5,927 nucleotides of DNA from Nitrospirota bacterium (GTDB lineage: Bacteria > Nitrospirota > RBG-16-64-22 > JACRHK01). Location of the stretch: contig JACRHK010000007.1 of the NCBI GenBank assembly GCA_016217625.1, positions 1 through 5,927 of the forward strand, written 5' to 3'. Below are positions 5,408-5,927 of the stretch, piece by piece (the first letter of the stretch is position 1; every line of letters starts with the position of its first letter). A program made the translations under genes and the position numbers. The notes under the pieces are model-generated. The model made no database searches. It saw only the letters and a program-made list of their open reading frames with translations, and had not been told where the DNA came from.

Positions 5408-5668
5408 ATGAAGATCCTCCACATGATCCGGAAACCGGATGACGCGTATCCCCTGGAGGTGATGGCGCACCAGGCGGCGGAGGGACATCAGATCACGCTG
5501 CTGCTCCTCCATGACGCCGTGCTGGCCCCTCCCGCGCCTTCCTGGGTAGCGGTGGTGGCTTGCAAGGAGGATGCGGCGGCGAGGGGCGCCCCTGCGACGG
5601 TTCCGCGAGTGGGTTATGATGAGATGGTCCGCCTCATCTTCGAGCACGATTCGGTGATGACCTGGTGA
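5408..5668 (+). CDS. DsrH/TusB-like sulfur-relay family small protein
   Basis: The 86-residue protein fits the DsrH/TusB branch of the DsrE-like superfamily, whose members act in sulfur transfer (TusBCD for tRNA thiolation, DsrEFH in sulfur oxidation). Matching features are the start MKILHMIRKP; a hydrophobic strand, ITLLLLHDAVL (29-39), like the family's LL..DGV; and VVACKEDAAARG (49-60), with the typical EDxxARG and a cysteine at C52. The end MVRLIFEHDSVMTW (73-86) resembles the DsrH hallmark ending in a hydrophobic residue plus W. TusB of E. coli is about 95 residues. I chose ATG 5408 because the homologous N-terminus begins there; the ribosome site is weak. It precedes a YeeE/YedE-type transporter gene by 65 nt, with no other Dsr/Tus genes in view, so it may support sulfur uptake rather than a full DsrEFH complex. 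Confidence 0.7.
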   Translation: MKILHMIRKPDDAYPLEVMAHQAAEGHQITLLLLHDAVLAPPAPSWVAVVACKEDAAARGAPATVPRVGYDEMVRLIFEHDSVMTW

Positions 5669-5681
5669 TGGGAAAATGACG

Positions 5682-5717
5682 GGTTAAGGTTAAGGCTGAG
5701 GCTAAGGCTGAGTCTGA
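5682..5717 (+). repeat. Hexanucleotide tandem repeat, GGYTRA x6
   Basis: Six consecutive hexamers run GGTTAA, GGTTAA, GGCTGA, GGCTAA, GGCTGA, GTCTGA, directly before the AAAGGAG ribosome site of the next gene. One frame through the repeat (GTT AAG ... GAG) is open and in frame with the downstream ATG, but it has an in-frame TGA at 5677-5679 and no start codon, so the repeat is untranslated as read. Such repeats can change length by slippage. Confidence 0.75.
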
Positions 5718-5733
5718 GATAAAGGAGAGGGAA

Positions 5734-5927
5734 ATGTTGAGGGAGGAATTAAGACCGATTTTTGAGAAGAGCTGGCCCCCCTGGGTGGGTGGGGTGTTGA
5801 TGGGCGTGATCGTGGGGTTCATGTTCCTGTATGGGAAGCCCTGGGGGGTGGCCGACGGCGTGTGGAACTGGGGGGACAACCTCCTCAGACCTGTCTTTCA
5901 GACGAGCGAAGATGTGCCAAGTGTCCT
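5734..5927 (+). CDS. YeeE/YedE family membrane transporter, N-terminal part (runs off right edge)
   Basis: The first 64 codons are visible and the frame is open to the window end. The protein begins MLREELRPIFEKSWPPWVGG, then a transmembrane helix (about 19-33, GGVLMGVIVGFMFLY), then GKPWGVADGVWNWGDNL (34-50). The SWPPWVGG...L..PWGV.DG..NWG pattern is typical of YeeE/YedE (DUF395) proteins, inner-membrane channels for sulfur compounds; TsuA for thiosulfate is the characterised example. Start ATG 5734-5736 has a strong AGGAG (5723-5727) at 6 nt. It follows the DsrH-like gene on the same strand, probably in one operon. The substrate cannot be told from this fragment, and the conserved cysteines of the family lie beyond the visible part. 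Confidence 0.8.
   Translation, partial: MLREELRPIFEKSWPPWVGGVLMGVIVGFMFLYGKPWGVADGVWNWGDNLLRPVFQTSEDVPSV

Noticed and set aside
5096..5647. 183-aa minus-strand open frame in the divergent region
   Set aside because: It covers both the structured repeat block and the antisense of the dsrH-like gene, is Arg-rich without domains, and crosses a good plus-strand promoter.
1..5927. CRISPR array
   Set aside because: No regularly spaced direct repeats of about 24-40 bp occur anywhere; the only tandem repeats are 6-9 bp units.

Overview
This is a bacterial chromosomal window, almost certainly from a Gram-negative (diderm) species. It carries a Lol lipoprotein-export operon, and the conserved genes are GC-rich. 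The layout lysS-lolC/E-lolD occurs in Deltaproteobacteria, Nitrospirae, NC10 and related lineages. The dispersed intergenic repeats remind me of NC10 (Methylomirabilis-like) genomes, but that is from memory and I cannot prove it here.

Region by region. Positions 1-308 hold no gene that I can support: a terminator-like hairpin lies at the left edge, and a 144-bp palindromic repeat unit with 25-bp imperfect inverted ends lies at 142-285. Positions 309-1138 (minus strand) hold a two-gene toxin-antitoxin-like operon. An RHH+DUF433 antitoxin is followed by a DUF5615 PIN-like toxin, with a consensus promoter and a candidate operator palindrome. A tRNA-Phe gene (GAA anticodon, encoded CCA) sits at 1158-1233, minus strand.

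Positions 1299-5010 (minus strand) form one tight operon: lysS (lysyl-tRNA synthetase), a LolC/E permease, an 89-aa single-pass membrane protein with a charged helical tail, and lolD (ATPase). The junctions are a 1-nt gap, an 8-nt overlap and a 2-nt gap. A strong sigma70-type promoter lies at 5070-5099. The LolC/E and LolD proteins would extract mature lipoproteins from the inner membrane. The small protein between them is the least explained gene in the window and the best candidate for something undescribed.

Positions 5011-5330 are the divergent intergenic region, with a short dispersed-repeat motif in the lysS leader and a larger structured repeat-like block. From 5331 the plus strand carries a consensus promoter, a DsrH/TusB-like small protein, a hexamer tandem repeat, and the start of a YeeE/YedE-family (sulfur-compound) membrane transporter that runs off the right edge. 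This pair suggests sulfur uptake or sulfur relay.

Most remaining long reading frames, especially those antisense to lysS, lolC and lolD, are GC-driven shadows.
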